Of a stretch of 45,936 bases of DNA, positions 1-8,209 are shown one piece after another (the stretch's first letter is position 1; each line of letters starts with the position of its first letter). This DNA comes from Chloroflexi bacterium GWB2_54_36 (GTDB lineage: Bacteria; Chloroflexota; Anaerolineae; Anaerolineales; Anaerolineaceae). The stretch is taken from positions 1 through 45,936 of the forward strand of contig MGMG01000069.1 of NCBI GenBank assembly GCA_001796355.1, read 5' to 3'. A model generated the notes under the pieces. It worked only from the letters and a program-made list of their open reading frames with translations. It was not told the DNA's origin and searched no databases. The translations under genes and the position numbers were made by a program.

Positions 1-49
1 TAGCCAGCTCGTTAACCCAGGAGCAACACACCCGACTTCCTGCCTGTTC

Positions 50-58
50 TGGTATAAT
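50..58 (+). promoter_or_regulatory. Extended -10 promoter of the prfA operon
   Basis: A perfect TATAAT (53-58) is preceded by TG and one base, the extended -10 pattern. No good -35 box sits at the right distance, which extended -10 promoters tolerate. Transcription would start near 65, giving a leader of about 40 bases before prfA. This is a sequence pattern only. Confidence 0.5.
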
Positions 59-102
59 TCACCCGCGAAACGTTAATAGAAAGCGATTAGAAATTATTTT
101 GT

Positions 103-1173
103 ATGCTTGAAAAACTTGCCCAAATCGAAACCCGGTTCAGTGACCTGAACCGAATGCTAGAAGAATCTGTCAACGATTATCAGCGCACAGCCGAATTGGC
201 GAAGGAACGCTCCGACCTGGAAGAAATTGTTTCCAAGGCCGAAGCCTACCGCTCGATCTCTGAGCGCATCGCGCAGGCGCACCAACTCGAATATTCCGAG
301 GACGCTGAATTGCGCGAACTGGCGCAGCTCGATCTGGCTGACCTTTCGCCGCGACTGGATGAATTGGAAGCACAACTCCGGGCGCTGTTGTTGCCCAAAG
401 ACAAGCGCGATGACCGCAATGTCATCGTCGAGGTGCGCGCCGGTACGGGCGGCGATGAAGCCGCCCTGTTTGCCGCTGACCTGTTCCGCATGTACTCGCG
501 CTACGCAGAACGCCGTAACTGGCAGGTCGAAATCCTGTCCGAAAATGAAATAGGCATCGGCGGATACAAGGAAGTGATCTTCAACGTCAAAGGCAAGAAC
601 GCCTATTCCCGCTTGAAGTACGAATCCGGCGTTCACCGCGTTCAGCGCGTTCCTCAGACTGAAGCTTCCGGCCGCATCCACACCTCGACCGTGACGGTGG
701 CTGTCCTGGCTGAGGTCGATGAAATTGATATTCAGATCCCCGATTCGGACATCAAAATTGATATTTACCGCTCGGCAGGCGCCGGTGGGCAAAATGTTCA
801 AAAAAACGCTACCGCTGTACGCATCACTCATCTGCCGACCGGGATTGTAGTAGCCTGCCAGGACGAACGTTCTCAGTTACAAAACCGGCTGCGCGCCATG
901 GGTATCCTTCGCGCCCGATTGTTTGAATTGGAAGAAGCCAAACGCCAGGCGGACCTGGATGAAACCCGCCGTTCGCAGGTTGGATCCGGCGAGCGTTCGG
1001 AAAAAATCCGTACCTACAATTACCCGCAAAACCGGGTGACCGATCATCGCATCAATGTTTCCTCGTTCAACCTCCCGAATGTGATGGACGGCGACCTGGA
1101 AATCTTCATCGATGAACTTTCCATTCGTTCTGAAGCGGACCGCCTGTCCACGCGTGGAGAGTTTGACGACTGA
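103..1173 (+). CDS. prfA: Peptide chain release factor 1 (RF1)
   Basis: Class I release factor that reads UAA and UAG in the ribosomal A site and triggers hydrolysis of peptidyl-tRNA. The 356-residue length is normal for RF1. The N-terminal third is coiled-coil. The codon-reading tripeptide is P-Q-T (residues 184-186), the PxT pattern of RF1 rather than the SPF of RF2. The catalytic GGQ is at residues 228-230 inside the usual SAGAGGQ context; its glutamine is the known methylation target of PrmC. The ATG at 103 gives a full-length N-terminus and follows an extended -10 promoter. The gene's end overlaps prmC, so substrate and modifying enzyme are co-expressed. A 224-residue open frame on the other strand is a shadow. 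Confidence 0.97.
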   Translation: MLEKLAQIETRFSDLNRMLEESVNDYQRTAELAKERSDLEEIVSKAEAYRSISERIAQAHQLEYSEDAELRELAQLDLADLSPRLDELEAQLRALLLPKDKRDDRNVIVEVRAGTGGDEAALFAADLFRMYSRYAERRNWQVEILSENEIGIGGYKEVIFNVKGKNAYSRLKYESGVHRVQRVPQTEASGRIHTSTVTVAVLAEVDEIDIQIPDSDIKIDIYRSAGAGGQNVQKNATAVRITHLPTGIVVACQDERSQLQNRLRAMGILRARLFELEEAKRQADLDETRRSQVGSGERSEKIRTYNYPQNRVTDHRINVSSFNLPNVMDGDLEIFIDELSIRSEADRLSTRGEFDD

Positions 1174-2002
1174 CGCCGGTGAGTGGCTTAAAATTGCCCG
1201 CCAGCGGCTAACCGGTGTCGAACAACCCGGGCTGGAGGCGCAGCTCATCCTTGGATCGGTATTGCAGCTCCCCCGCGCTGCGGTTTTAGCGCACCTGGAG
1301 CGCAGGCTCACTCCGGGGCAATTGGAACAGCTCGCTCAGCTTGTAAACCGCAGGGCAAACGGTGAACCTTTGCCTTACCTTCTTGAGCACTGGGAGTTCT
1401 TTGGCCTGGACCTGGTGGTCACACCGGCGGTGCTGATCCCCCGCCCAGAGACGGAATTGCTGGTCGAGGAGGCGCTTGCCTGGTTGAAACAGCACCCCAG
1501 CCGCCGTCAGGCAGCCGACGTCGGGGTTGGTTCAGGTGCCATCAGCGCAGCGCTGGCAACCCATATACCCGACCTTCGGATTTGCGCTACCGACCACTCG
1601 CGCCCGGCGCTGCGGGTTGCACAGGAAAATATGCGCCGTTTAGGATTGACAGACCGGGTCTCGTTGCTGGAGATGGATTTATTGTCTGCCTGCCGTGGAC
1701 CCTTTGACCTGGTGGCTGCCAACTTGCCGTATATTCCTTCGAAAAGACTGGTTGACCTGCAAGTCGCGCGCTTCGAGCCGGCGGACGCACTGGATGGGGG
1801 AAATGACGGCCTGAGGCTGATCGAACGGCTGTTGGCCGCTGCACCGCGCTGGTTGGCGCCGGACGGTCAGATGCTGCTCGAAATCGAGGCCGGGCAGGGG
1901 GAAAGCGCGCCAGCCCTGGCACGTAAAATTTTTCCTTATGCTGAGGTGGATCTGAAGACCGATCTGGCGGGATTACCGCGTTTATTGCGTATAGTCAACT
2001 AG
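1154..2002 (+). CDS. prmC: Release factor glutamine methyltransferase (PrmC/HemK)
   Basis: Uses S-adenosylmethionine to N5-methylate the GGQ glutamine of RF1/RF2, speeding termination. The protein has an N-terminal helical release-factor-binding domain and a Rossmann-type methyltransferase domain with SAM motif DVGVGSGAIS. The family active-site motif, usually NPPY, reads NLPY here (about residues 190-193 counted from the GTG at 1154), followed by IPS as in the family. An ATG at 1112 would overlap prfA by 62 bases and add unconserved-looking residues, so the GTG at 1154 or TTG at 1163 is preferred; the choice between them is uncertain. The start lies inside the prfA end (20-base overlap), which suggests translational coupling with its substrate's gene. 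Confidence 0.92.
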   Translation: MESLTTDAGEWLKIARQRLTGVEQPGLEAQLILGSVLQLPRAAVLAHLERRLTPGQLEQLAQLVNRRANGEPLPYLLEHWEFFGLDLVVTPAVLIPRPETELLVEEALAWLKQHPSRRQAADVGVGSGAISAALATHIPDLRICATDHSRPALRVAQENMRRLGLTDRVSLLEMDLLSACRGPFDLVAANLPYIPSKRLVDLQVARFEPADALDGGNDGLRLIERLLAAAPRWLAPDGQMLLEIEAGQGESAPALARKIFPYAEVDLKTDLAGLPRLLRIVN

Positions 2003-2028
2003 TCTTGAATTGAAATTGAGGAAACCGA

Positions 2029-2649
2029 ATGGAAACCGCAATCCTTCCGACCACCGATCCCCAGTCAATTCCGGTTGCGTTGCAGGTATTGCAAAACGGT
2101 GGTTTGGTGGCTTTCCCCACCGATACTGTCTACGGCCTGGCAGCAGATCCATTCAATCCGGCGGCCATTGAACGCTTGTATGCTGCCAAAGAACGCGACA
2201 TGAGCAAAGCCATTGCCGTGCTGGTAGGAGCAGTGGAGCAATTGGCGCAAATCACGCCTGGGCTGTCCACGCAAGCCGAAGCACTGGCAGCCCGCTTCTG
2301 GCCTGGAGCCTTGACCTTGGTCGTCTCACGCCGGGCGGAACTGCCGGCTCAATTATCCGCGTTGCCAACCATCGGCGTGCGCATGCCCGACCATTCTTTT
2401 GCCTTGAATTTGCTACAGGCCAGCGGTCCGCTGGCGACCACCTCGGCCAACCGGTCCGGCGCTGATAACCCGCTAACCGCCGCTGATGTGCTCGACCAGC
2501 TGGGCGGGCGCATTGAATTAGTGTTGGACGGCGGAACATGCCCGGGCGGAGTGCCCTCCACTGTGGTGGATTGCACTATTTCGGATGTGCGCGTATTACG
2601 GGAGGGAGCCATTTCGGTTGAAGCGATCCGGGCGGTTTTGGCGAATTAA
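2029..2649 (+). CDS. tsaC: L-threonylcarbamoyladenylate synthase (YrdC/Sua5 family)
   Basis: Makes threonylcarbamoyl-AMP from threonine, bicarbonate and ATP, the first step of the t6A37 modification of ANN-reading tRNAs. The 206 residues match the short YrdC type without the extra Sua5 C-terminal domain. Recognisable elements are the FPTDTVYGLAADP segment near residue 31, KERDMSKAIAVLV near 56, and TSANRSG near 138, the nucleotide-binding region of the fold. It starts 26 bases after prmC on the same strand, so prfA-prmC-tsaC form an operon devoted to translation fidelity. tsaC is used here for the bacterial YrdC-type enzyme; ywlC would be the Bacillus name. Confidence 0.93.
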   Translation: METAILPTTDPQSIPVALQVLQNGGLVAFPTDTVYGLAADPFNPAAIERLYAAKERDMSKAIAVLVGAVEQLAQITPGLSTQAEALAARFWPGALTLVVSRRAELPAQLSALPTIGVRMPDHSFALNLLQASGPLATTSANRSGADNPLTAADVLDQLGGRIELVLDGGTCPGGVPSTVVDCTISDVRVLREGAISVEAIRAVLAN

Positions 2650-2665
2650 GGATATAAGACAGATG

Positions 2666-2723
2666 GTAGAGGCGGCTCGCGAGCCGCCTCTACTCAGTTT
2701 CACTCAAGCGAACTAAAGTTCGC
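2666..2723. repeat. Pair of palindromes after tsaC (REP-like, possible terminator)
   Basis: Positions 2666-2693 form a perfect 28-base palindrome rich in G and C. Fifteen bases later, 2708-2714 and 2717-2723 form a 7-bp hairpin with a two-base loop. There is no clear T-tract after either, so they resemble dispersed repeat palindromes more than a standard terminator, though the first could still stop transcription after the prfA operon. Other copies were not seen in this window. Confidence 0.6.
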
Positions 2724-2749
2724 GCTACAGATTTACCACCTATAATCCA

Positions 2750-2758
2750 TGCTACAAT
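2750..2758 (+). promoter_or_regulatory. Extended -10 promoter abutting the next ATG
   Basis: TGC followed by TACAAT (2753-2758) fits an extended -10. The ATG at 2765 is only six bases beyond the hexamer, so the predicted transcription start falls on or next to the start codon (leaderless pattern). A second TATAAT occurs at 2741-2746 and could serve instead, giving a short leader. Confidence 0.4.
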
Positions 2759-2764
2759 TATCCA

Positions 2765-3190
2765 ATGAATTCCACGTCCAATGTGACCCGTACCCGGCCT
2801 TCCCTGCACCATCGCCGGCAGGTATTTTGGCAGATCCTGTTGCCGGTCATCCTGGCAGGTGCAGGCGTGATCGCCCTGGTCGTGCTGGCCGCGATCGCAT
2901 CTACCCGCGGATCAACCGTCACCGGGACGTGGGCAAATATCGCCACCGTCTGGTTGATCATCCCCCTGATTTTCACCGGATTGTTCTTTGCAATTTTTAT
3001 TGCGGGCATGATGTTCTTGTTCGCTCGCCTTTTACGAAACATACCGACTTATACCCGTTTAGCTCAACTTTATTTGCAAATCTTCAGCGTTAAAGTGGAT
3101 ACGATACTACATCAAGTTGTTCAGCCACAGATCAATATGCTCAGCCGCTGGGCGGCATGGCGATCTTTTTGGAAAAAAATTGGCCTGTAA
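2765..3190 (+). CDS. Small two-helix membrane protein, function unknown
   Basis: A 141-residue protein I do not recognise. It has a basic N-terminus (several Arg and His), a strong membrane helix at about residues 22-47, a second at about 58-88, and an amphipathic C-terminal tail with Trp and Lys near the end. No catalytic motif is visible. The ATG at 2765 lacks a Shine-Dalgarno sequence but sits right behind a -10 element, so translation may be leaderless. The following 66-residue membrane protein is 48 bases downstream on the same strand, suggesting the two are co-transcribed. An overlapping 114-residue frame starting at 2749 is less protein-like and rejected. Confidence 0.7.
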   Translation: MNSTSNVTRTRPSLHHRRQVFWQILLPVILAGAGVIALVVLAAIASTRGSTVTGTWANIATVWLIIPLIFTGLFFAIFIAGMMFLFARLLRNIPTYTRLAQLYLQIFSVKVDTILHQVVQPQINMLSRWAAWRSFWKKIGL

Positions 3191-3238
3191 CGGTCGCGCT
3201 TTTGAACCTGAATACGGTCACAGGAGGATCACACATCC

Positions 3239-3439
3239 ATGGTTAAGCAAAGAAGAGATTTGATCATCATCGGAGCGCTGCTCGGCGCAGTAGCAGGCGC
3301 AATGGCAGCGGTGATCCTGGTTCAGCGCGCAGAAGAGGCGCAGCAATCACCCAAATTAACCGCGGGTGACGGAGTGAAGGTCGGTTTAGGCGTGCTGGGT
3401 CTGCTTAGATTGATTTCGGAAATTGGCAGCAAAAAGTAA
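3239..3439 (+). CDS. 66-residue membrane-anchored protein, function unknown
   Basis: A small protein with a basic N-terminal KQRR stretch, one Gly/Ala-rich membrane helix at about residues 8-28, a short acidic and Gln-rich linker, and a second weakly hydrophobic Gly/Leu segment near residues 45-60 ending in Lys. AGGAGG lies at 3222-3227, a strong but slightly distant ribosome binding site (11 bases). The glycine-rich helix recalls YtxH-type envelope proteins, but the typical Ala-Pro-x-Ser-Gly motif is missing, so I give no family. Likely co-transcribed with the preceding membrane protein. Confidence 0.6.
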   Translation: MVKQRRDLIIIGALLGAVAGAMAAVILVQRAEEAQQSPKLTAGDGVKVGLGVLGLLRLISEIGSKK

Positions 3440-3613
3440 TCTACTGAGCGTCCTTTCCGTACCTTTACCGCCCGCACTGTAACCGTTCCGCACTGAGAGC
3501 CCAATAGGGGAGTGAATCTATCGGCCTACAGGCAACCGAAACTGGTTCACCGAGACTCGATGAATTATGATTGCCTATTGTTCGACCTTTCGAAGTTGGC
3601 TGGAAATTAATCC

Positions 3614-4630
3614 ATGAATAGCCCTTCATTGCTGCGATTCATAGTTGCCGGGAAGCTCCAACGCGATTATATCCTCCCGGTCACCGGACATGAAGCGCTG
3701 GATATCCCTGGCGGCAGCCTGTTGTATGCCGGTTTTGGGCTGAAGTTATGGCAAAATGAAATCGGGTTGATCGGCCGGGTGGGGGAAGATTACCCGCAGG
3801 ATTGGTTGGAAAAGCTGTCACAGTTGGGATTCGATCGCCGCGGTATTCGCATTTTGACTAAGGCGGTTGACCTGCGCTATTTTGCCGCATATCCAGACGC
3901 GGAAACCCGTTCACTCACCAATCCGGTAGCTCATTTTGCCCACCGAGGGTTGAAGTATCCCAAGTCCCTGTTGGGGTATATGGGACCTGGGCAAGCCGTT
4001 GACAGCCGTTTGCAGCCGAGTGATATTACTGCGCGCATTACTGATTTTCCGGAAGATTATCTGGACGCAACCGCCGCGCATATCGCTCCGCTCGATTTTC
4101 TGAGCCACACGCTGCTGCCGCCGGCTTTCCGGCAGGGGCACATCACCACGATAACCCTCGACCCATCGGCCAGCTACATGACTCCCATTTTCTGGGATGA
4201 AATCCCGGGGATACTGCGTGGAATCACCGTTTTTCACGCTTCCGAGGATAAAATGCGCTCGCTTTTTCAGGGGCGCAGTACAGACCTGTGGGAAATGGCG
4301 GATACCATTGCCGGTTACGGTTGCGAGTTGGTGGTGATCAAACGCGGCGTCCAGGGGCAATATGTGCTCGACCATGCCCGCGGCACTCGTTGGATGATTC
4401 CGGCTTATCCGGCGCGCGTGGTCGACCCGACCGGGGCTGGAGATGCATTTTGCGGGGGTTTTCTGGCGGGGTTCCGAGAAACCTACGATCCTTTGGAAGC
4501 TGCCTTACGCGGAAATATCTCAGCGTCCATCGTGATCGAAGGCGTGACGCCATTCTATGCGCAGGATACTCTGCCTTCGTTGGTGCAAATGCGGTTGGAA
4601 TCGATGCGCCCGCTGGTGCGCCGGACATGA
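3614..4630 (+). CDS. PfkB-family carbohydrate kinase
   Basis: Ribokinase-like ATP-dependent sugar or nucleoside kinase of 338 residues. The C-terminal signature VDPTGAGDAF carries the anion-hole and catalytic base Asp (about D277). An N-terminal GGSLLYAGFGLKLW segment stands where the family's substrate-binding glycines lie. The substrate cannot be told from sequence. Its stop codon overlaps the ATG of the following M20 peptidase in an ATGA arrangement, so the two are translationally coupled and probably work together, for example on a nucleoside or sugar-peptide compound; that pairing is inference. The 174 bases upstream hold no gene and no convincing promoter. Confidence 0.88.
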   Translation: MNSPSLLRFIVAGKLQRDYILPVTGHEALDIPGGSLLYAGFGLKLWQNEIGLIGRVGEDYPQDWLEKLSQLGFDRRGIRILTKAVDLRYFAAYPDAETRSLTNPVAHFAHRGLKYPKSLLGYMGPGQAVDSRLQPSDITARITDFPEDYLDATAAHIAPLDFLSHTLLPPAFRQGHITTITLDPSASYMTPIFWDEIPGILRGITVFHASEDKMRSLFQGRSTDLWEMADTIAGYGCELVVIKRGVQGQYVLDHARGTRWMIPAYPARVVDPTGAGDAFCGGFLAGFRETYDPLEAALRGNISASIVIEGVTPFYAQDTLPSLVQMRLESMRPLVRRT

Positions 4631-5739
4631 ATTCGTTTTCTCCGGTCGAACTCAAACAGTTTGTGGATTGGATCTGTACGATCCAGCAAATCCCTGCACC
4701 GACATTCCATGAAGGTCAGCGGGCCGCCTATATACAATCAGAATTCGTCCATCTGGGGATGTTGGAAGTTATGCAGGATGATTCTGGCAACGTGTTAGCC
4801 CGGTGGCCCGGTGGCAATGCAAAGCCGCTGGTCATCAGCGCCCACCTGGATACCGTTCACAGCGATACTGCGCCTCTTCCACTGGAACGTACCGATGTTC
4901 GCCTATCCGGCCCCGGAGTAGCCGACAATTCGACCAGTCTGGCGGCGCTGCTCGTATTGGCGGATAAGTTTGCAACCGAGAATATTCATTACCCAGGTGA
5001 GATTTGGCTGGCAGCCAATGTCTGCGAGGAAGGTCTTGGCAATTTAGCCGGGATGCAGGCACTGGTGGGCCGGTTTCAAGGAGAGGTTCAATCTTATCTT
5101 ATCCTTGAAGGTCTCGGGCTGGGTCAGGTTTGCCACCGCGGGCTGGGCGTCATGCGCTATCGGATCACTGCCGAAACCGCTGGCGGGCATTCATGGGTGG
5201 ATTATGGCACACCTTCCGCCATTCACGAATTGGTCAAGGTCATGGCCGATTTGACCGAATTGACCCCCTCTCACAAGCCGCGGTCGAGCTTGAATATCGG
5301 CATCATCCAGGGCGGGACCTCAGTGAACACCATTGCACCGCAGGCGCATTTTGACCTCGATCTGCGGGCAGAAGACCAGAACGCGCTTTCGCGGCTGAAT
5401 GATCGCGTTCGCCGGGCGGTTCAAACCCAGGAAAAGCCTGGCGTGCACTTCACCCTTGAATCGATTGGCAACCGCCCCGCCGGCGAGATTCCTGCTGGAC
5501 ATCCGCTGGTCAAGTTGGCTGCAGATATCCTTCGGTCACTCGATTTACCCGTTACGCTGGAAATCGGCTCAACGGATGCAAATTTTCCTCTTAGCCGTGG
5601 GTATCCCGCAATCTGTATTGGCCTGACCCGCGGCGGTTTCCCGCATACGCTCCGCGAGACTATCGAAATCGAGCCATTGAAGTTGGGGCTGGAGCAGCTG
5701 CGGAGTTTCATAACCCGCACCTGGCAGCCAGAGGGATGA
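4627..5739 (+). CDS. M20-family zinc peptidase/deacylase
   Basis: Metallopeptidase of the ArgE/DapE/carboxypeptidase G2 superfamily, 370 residues from the ATG at 4627. Metal-binding elements are visible: SAHLDTVH (His, Asp), GVADNSTSLAAL (bridging Asp), CEEGLGNL (catalytic Glu pair) and a late GGFPHTLRE His. A dimerisation or lid domain lies between about residues 180 and 290, including AETAGGHSW. The longer reading frame back to 4288 overlaps the kinase and is not needed. The start overlaps the kinase stop by four bases. Substrate unknown: a dipeptide, acyl-amino acid or similar amide. It converges on the next, minus-strand gene with only seven bases between, and no terminator hairpin is apparent. 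Confidence 0.9.
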   Translation: MNSFSPVELKQFVDWICTIQQIPAPTFHEGQRAAYIQSEFVHLGMLEVMQDDSGNVLARWPGGNAKPLVISAHLDTVHSDTAPLPLERTDVRLSGPGVADNSTSLAALLVLADKFATENIHYPGEIWLAANVCEEGLGNLAGMQALVGRFQGEVQSYLILEGLGLGQVCHRGLGVMRYRITAETAGGHSWVDYGTPSAIHELVKVMADLTELTPSHKPRSSLNIGIIQGGTSVNTIAPQAHFDLDLRAEDQNALSRLNDRVRRAVQTQEKPGVHFTLESIGNRPAGEIPAGHPLVKLAADILRSLDLPVTLEIGSTDANFPLSRGYPAICIGLTRGGFPHTLRETIEIEPLKLGLEQLRSFITRTWQPEG

Positions 5740-5746
5740 TCGCTGC

Positions 5747-8122
5747 TCAGCGCGACCGGGTGAAACGTGCGTTTTCGATCGGTTTTTGGGCGCCAGTGAT
5801 CCAATCCCCCGCAGCACTCAGCCGGTTCATTATGGTTAATTTCCACAGCGCTTTGGCTGCGTCGCGCGCTGCCATGGTATCGGAAGGGTAGGGGCTGTAG
5901 GTCGCTTTTTGATACTCTTCCAGCACCGTCCGAGCCGGCGAAGCGCCGGCCGGCAAAGAATCAACCAATCGAGTGATCTGCTCCAGGGGCGTGGAACCAG
6001 CCTGGGCCGGATTGCGTAACAGTTTAAGCTGCCAACTGACCTGGATGAATATGTGTTCAATGGGTGAGAGGTGGGTGAAACGCGACCATAATCCCAGCCA
6101 GGCTGGCACTTTCATACCGCGCTTGCGCAGTGTCTTTTCGATCACGACTGGCAAAGCATGATTGGGGTTTCGCCGTCCTAACAGGTACATCAGTAAGGCG
6201 AACAAGGGGATAAACAATACCGCACCGATAGCGGCAATAACCCGCAACGTCGCCCAGCCCATGGCTGCAAGGTCATTCCGGCTATCAAAACGCCCGGCAT
6301 TAGGATCTTCCTCTGTTGTCCGGTCAAGAGCGGTGTCCCCTTCGTCGATCTGGGCGCTCGCCCCAGGCTGCTGACCGCCGGTTGCGTTGCTGCCGCTCCC
6401 AGATGGTCGGTTGATGGACGCCTGCGAGGCAGTCGGTTCAAATTCGACCCAGCCGTACTCCGGAAAAAAGACTTCCGGCCAGGCATGCGAGTCGCGTTCG
6501 CGTATGAGGTAAACCCGCGCGTTAGGGTCATATTCACCTTGAGCGTAACCAACCACCCAGCGGGCCGGGATGCCCAGGCTGCGCAGCATCAGAATTTCTG
6601 CGGTGGCATAGTAATTACAGAATGCCTGTTTCTGTTCGAAAAGCATCCATTCAATGGGGTCTGCGCCCTGCGGTACCTGGGGCAGGATCTGGCTGTATTC
6701 GATGTTTTCCCGCAGCCAGTTCGTCACCGCAACCACTTTGTCGTAAGGATTTTCGATACCGCTGGTGATTTCGAGCGCCAGATTGGAAATCGATGCGGGC
6801 ATAGCAACAGGTAACTGTAGATATTTATTCGCCACCCATTCAGGGTATTCGACGCCAGCACCGCGTAATTGCGCCACGGTCGGGGCGGCGATCATCGAAA
6901 CGACTTCATACGTCTCGCCGGCTCGAACCATCGGGTCAACCGAAACCACCGTTACATCAACCAGTCTGCCAAGATTTTCGTCGTACATCAATGTTACCGG
7001 TCGGCTGACTGTCAGCGGGATGGAGGGAGCATACAGCATGCTAAGGTTGCGCTCCGGACGGAATTTAAAGCCAATATTTATGCGGCTGGTATAGCGCTCA
7101 GCTGAAACGACTGCAGTGTTCGTGGATAGAGGCGCCTCATTGTTGACAGAGGTTGCCCAGCGGCCGTTTTCATAGCGGTCATAGCTGCGTACGCGCCAGT
7201 AGTATGGCACGCCGATCCTACCTGTTATGGAAGGATCAACTGTAAAAACCTGAGCGTCGGACAGTTGCGAACCTTGCCCTAGGGAAAATTGATCGCCAAA
7301 GTATTCGCGCGGAACCACAGTAGTGCCGCGAAGCGGTTTGACCGCGTTCTCGAAGCGCAAGCGGATATCATTCCACAGGGTGACCCCGCGGTGGCGTTCC
7401 GGTGCGTTGGGGTTGACCGCCTTCACTACCGCATTGACATTCCAGGCAAGTAACACCAACACGAAAGCGGTGATCAAGGCGCCGCGGGACCAGGAAAAGC
7501 CAGTGTCGGTATCCACTGATACATCTTCGCCGTCCCAATCGCGTTTACGGTGCAGGAAGTGCATTCGGGTGACCAACACCAGCATCAGGATGATGTAGAG
7601 CGCCATAGCAATACCCCGGTTACCAACCGCCGGATGGTAAATGTCGATGATGATGATTGCGATTCCGCCAATAATCATCGACAGCCAGGGTCTGCCATGC
7701 CGCGTCAGCGAGTAACCCCCAACAATAGCTGCCAGCCAGAAGAGCAGCGCCATGTTAGCCAGGAACAACGCTGGGTCAGTCAGCGGCTGGTTGCGCAGGA
7801 ACAGATCGAAGCTGGTCCATAACCGGCCGCCCAGGCTGGCAAGCTTCTCGGCATAAGCCACTTCGCCGGGGATAATTTTAATCAACTGCCAGGGGAGGAT
7901 CACAATCGAGTAACCCAACCCGATCAAGGTAGCCACCCAGCGCTGGAACCGGCTGATTCCGAGCAGGAGTCCGGTCACCGCGCCCAATATCGTCAACGAG
8001 GTAACCAGGTTGAGATTTTCAGTCCATTTTGTATCGCTCAACCGGTAAGAAACGATGACCAGGGCTGCCAGAAAACACAGGACGGCTGTCCAGTCCCACC
8101 AACGGTTTGGTGCAATTTTCAT
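5747..8122 (-). CDS. Transglutaminase-domain membrane protein (TgpA-like)
   Basis: A 791-residue protein built like TgpA: about six N-terminal membrane helices, an outside segment, a transglutaminase core, a further membrane helix near residue 640, and a C-terminal cytoplasmic DUF4129-like tail containing the ATYSPYP motif. The catalytic Cys is about residue 502 (AFCNYYATA) and His about 546 (DSHAWPE); the third residue is Glu about 562 in GWVEFEPT where other transglutaminases have Asp. Such proteins act as cysteine proteases or transamidases at the cell surface, target unknown. I chose the ATG at 8122 because a consensus-like promoter ends just before it; an in-frame ATG at 8146 would lie within that promoter. 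Transcribed towards the M20 gene. Confidence 0.88.
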   Translation of the reverse strand: MKIAPNRWWDWTAVLCFLAALVIVSYRLSDTKWTENLNLVTSLTILGAVTGLLLGISRFQRWVATLIGLGYSIVILPWQLIKIIPGEVAYAEKLASLGGRLWTSFDLFLRNQPLTDPALFLANMALLFWLAAIVGGYSLTRHGRPWLSMIIGGIAIIIIDIYHPAVGNRGIAMALYIILMLVLVTRMHFLHRKRDWDGEDVSVDTDTGFSWSRGALITAFVLVLLAWNVNAVVKAVNPNAPERHRGVTLWNDIRLRFENAVKPLRGTTVVPREYFGDQFSLGQGSQLSDAQVFTVDPSITGRIGVPYYWRVRSYDRYENGRWATSVNNEAPLSTNTAVVSAERYTSRINIGFKFRPERNLSMLYAPSIPLTVSRPVTLMYDENLGRLVDVTVVSVDPMVRAGETYEVVSMIAAPTVAQLRGAGVEYPEWVANKYLQLPVAMPASISNLALEITSGIENPYDKVVAVTNWLRENIEYSQILPQVPQGADPIEWMLFEQKQAFCNYYATAEILMLRSLGIPARWVVGYAQGEYDPNARVYLIRERDSHAWPEVFFPEYGWVEFEPTASQASINRPSGSGSNATGGQQPGASAQIDEGDTALDRTTEEDPNAGRFDSRNDLAAMGWATLRVIAAIGAVLFIPLFALLMYLLGRRNPNHALPVVIEKTLRKRGMKVPAWLGLWSRFTHLSPIEHIFIQVSWQLKLLRNPAQAGSTPLEQITRLVDSLPAGASPARTVLEEYQKATYSPYPSDTMAARDAAKALWKLTIMNRLSAAGDWITGAQKPIENARFTRSR

Positions 8123-8129
8123 ATCTTTG

Positions 8130-8159
8130 AGTGTACAATAAAACAATCCGAGTCGTCAA
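8130..8159 (-). promoter_or_regulatory. Sigma-70 type promoter abutting the TgpA-like start codon
   Basis: On the minus strand TTGACG (8159-8154) and TACACT (8135-8130) are separated by 18 bases. These match five and four of six consensus positions. The predicted transcription start, about 7 bases after the -10 box, coincides with the ATG at 8122, so this message would be leaderless. Confidence 0.5.
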
Positions 8160-8209
8160 CCGCTCTGTAAAACCCTAAAACCCCTTTAATGTTACCCGGA
8201 GTTGATTGA

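Noticed and set aside
157-831. 224-residue minus-strand frame opposite prfA
   Set aside because: The plus strand encodes an intact RF1; the antisense product has no recognisable domain.
2749-3093. 114-residue frame overlapping the small membrane protein
   Set aside because: Its product is Pro/Arg/His-rich and unstructured, while the 2765 frame gives two clean membrane helices.
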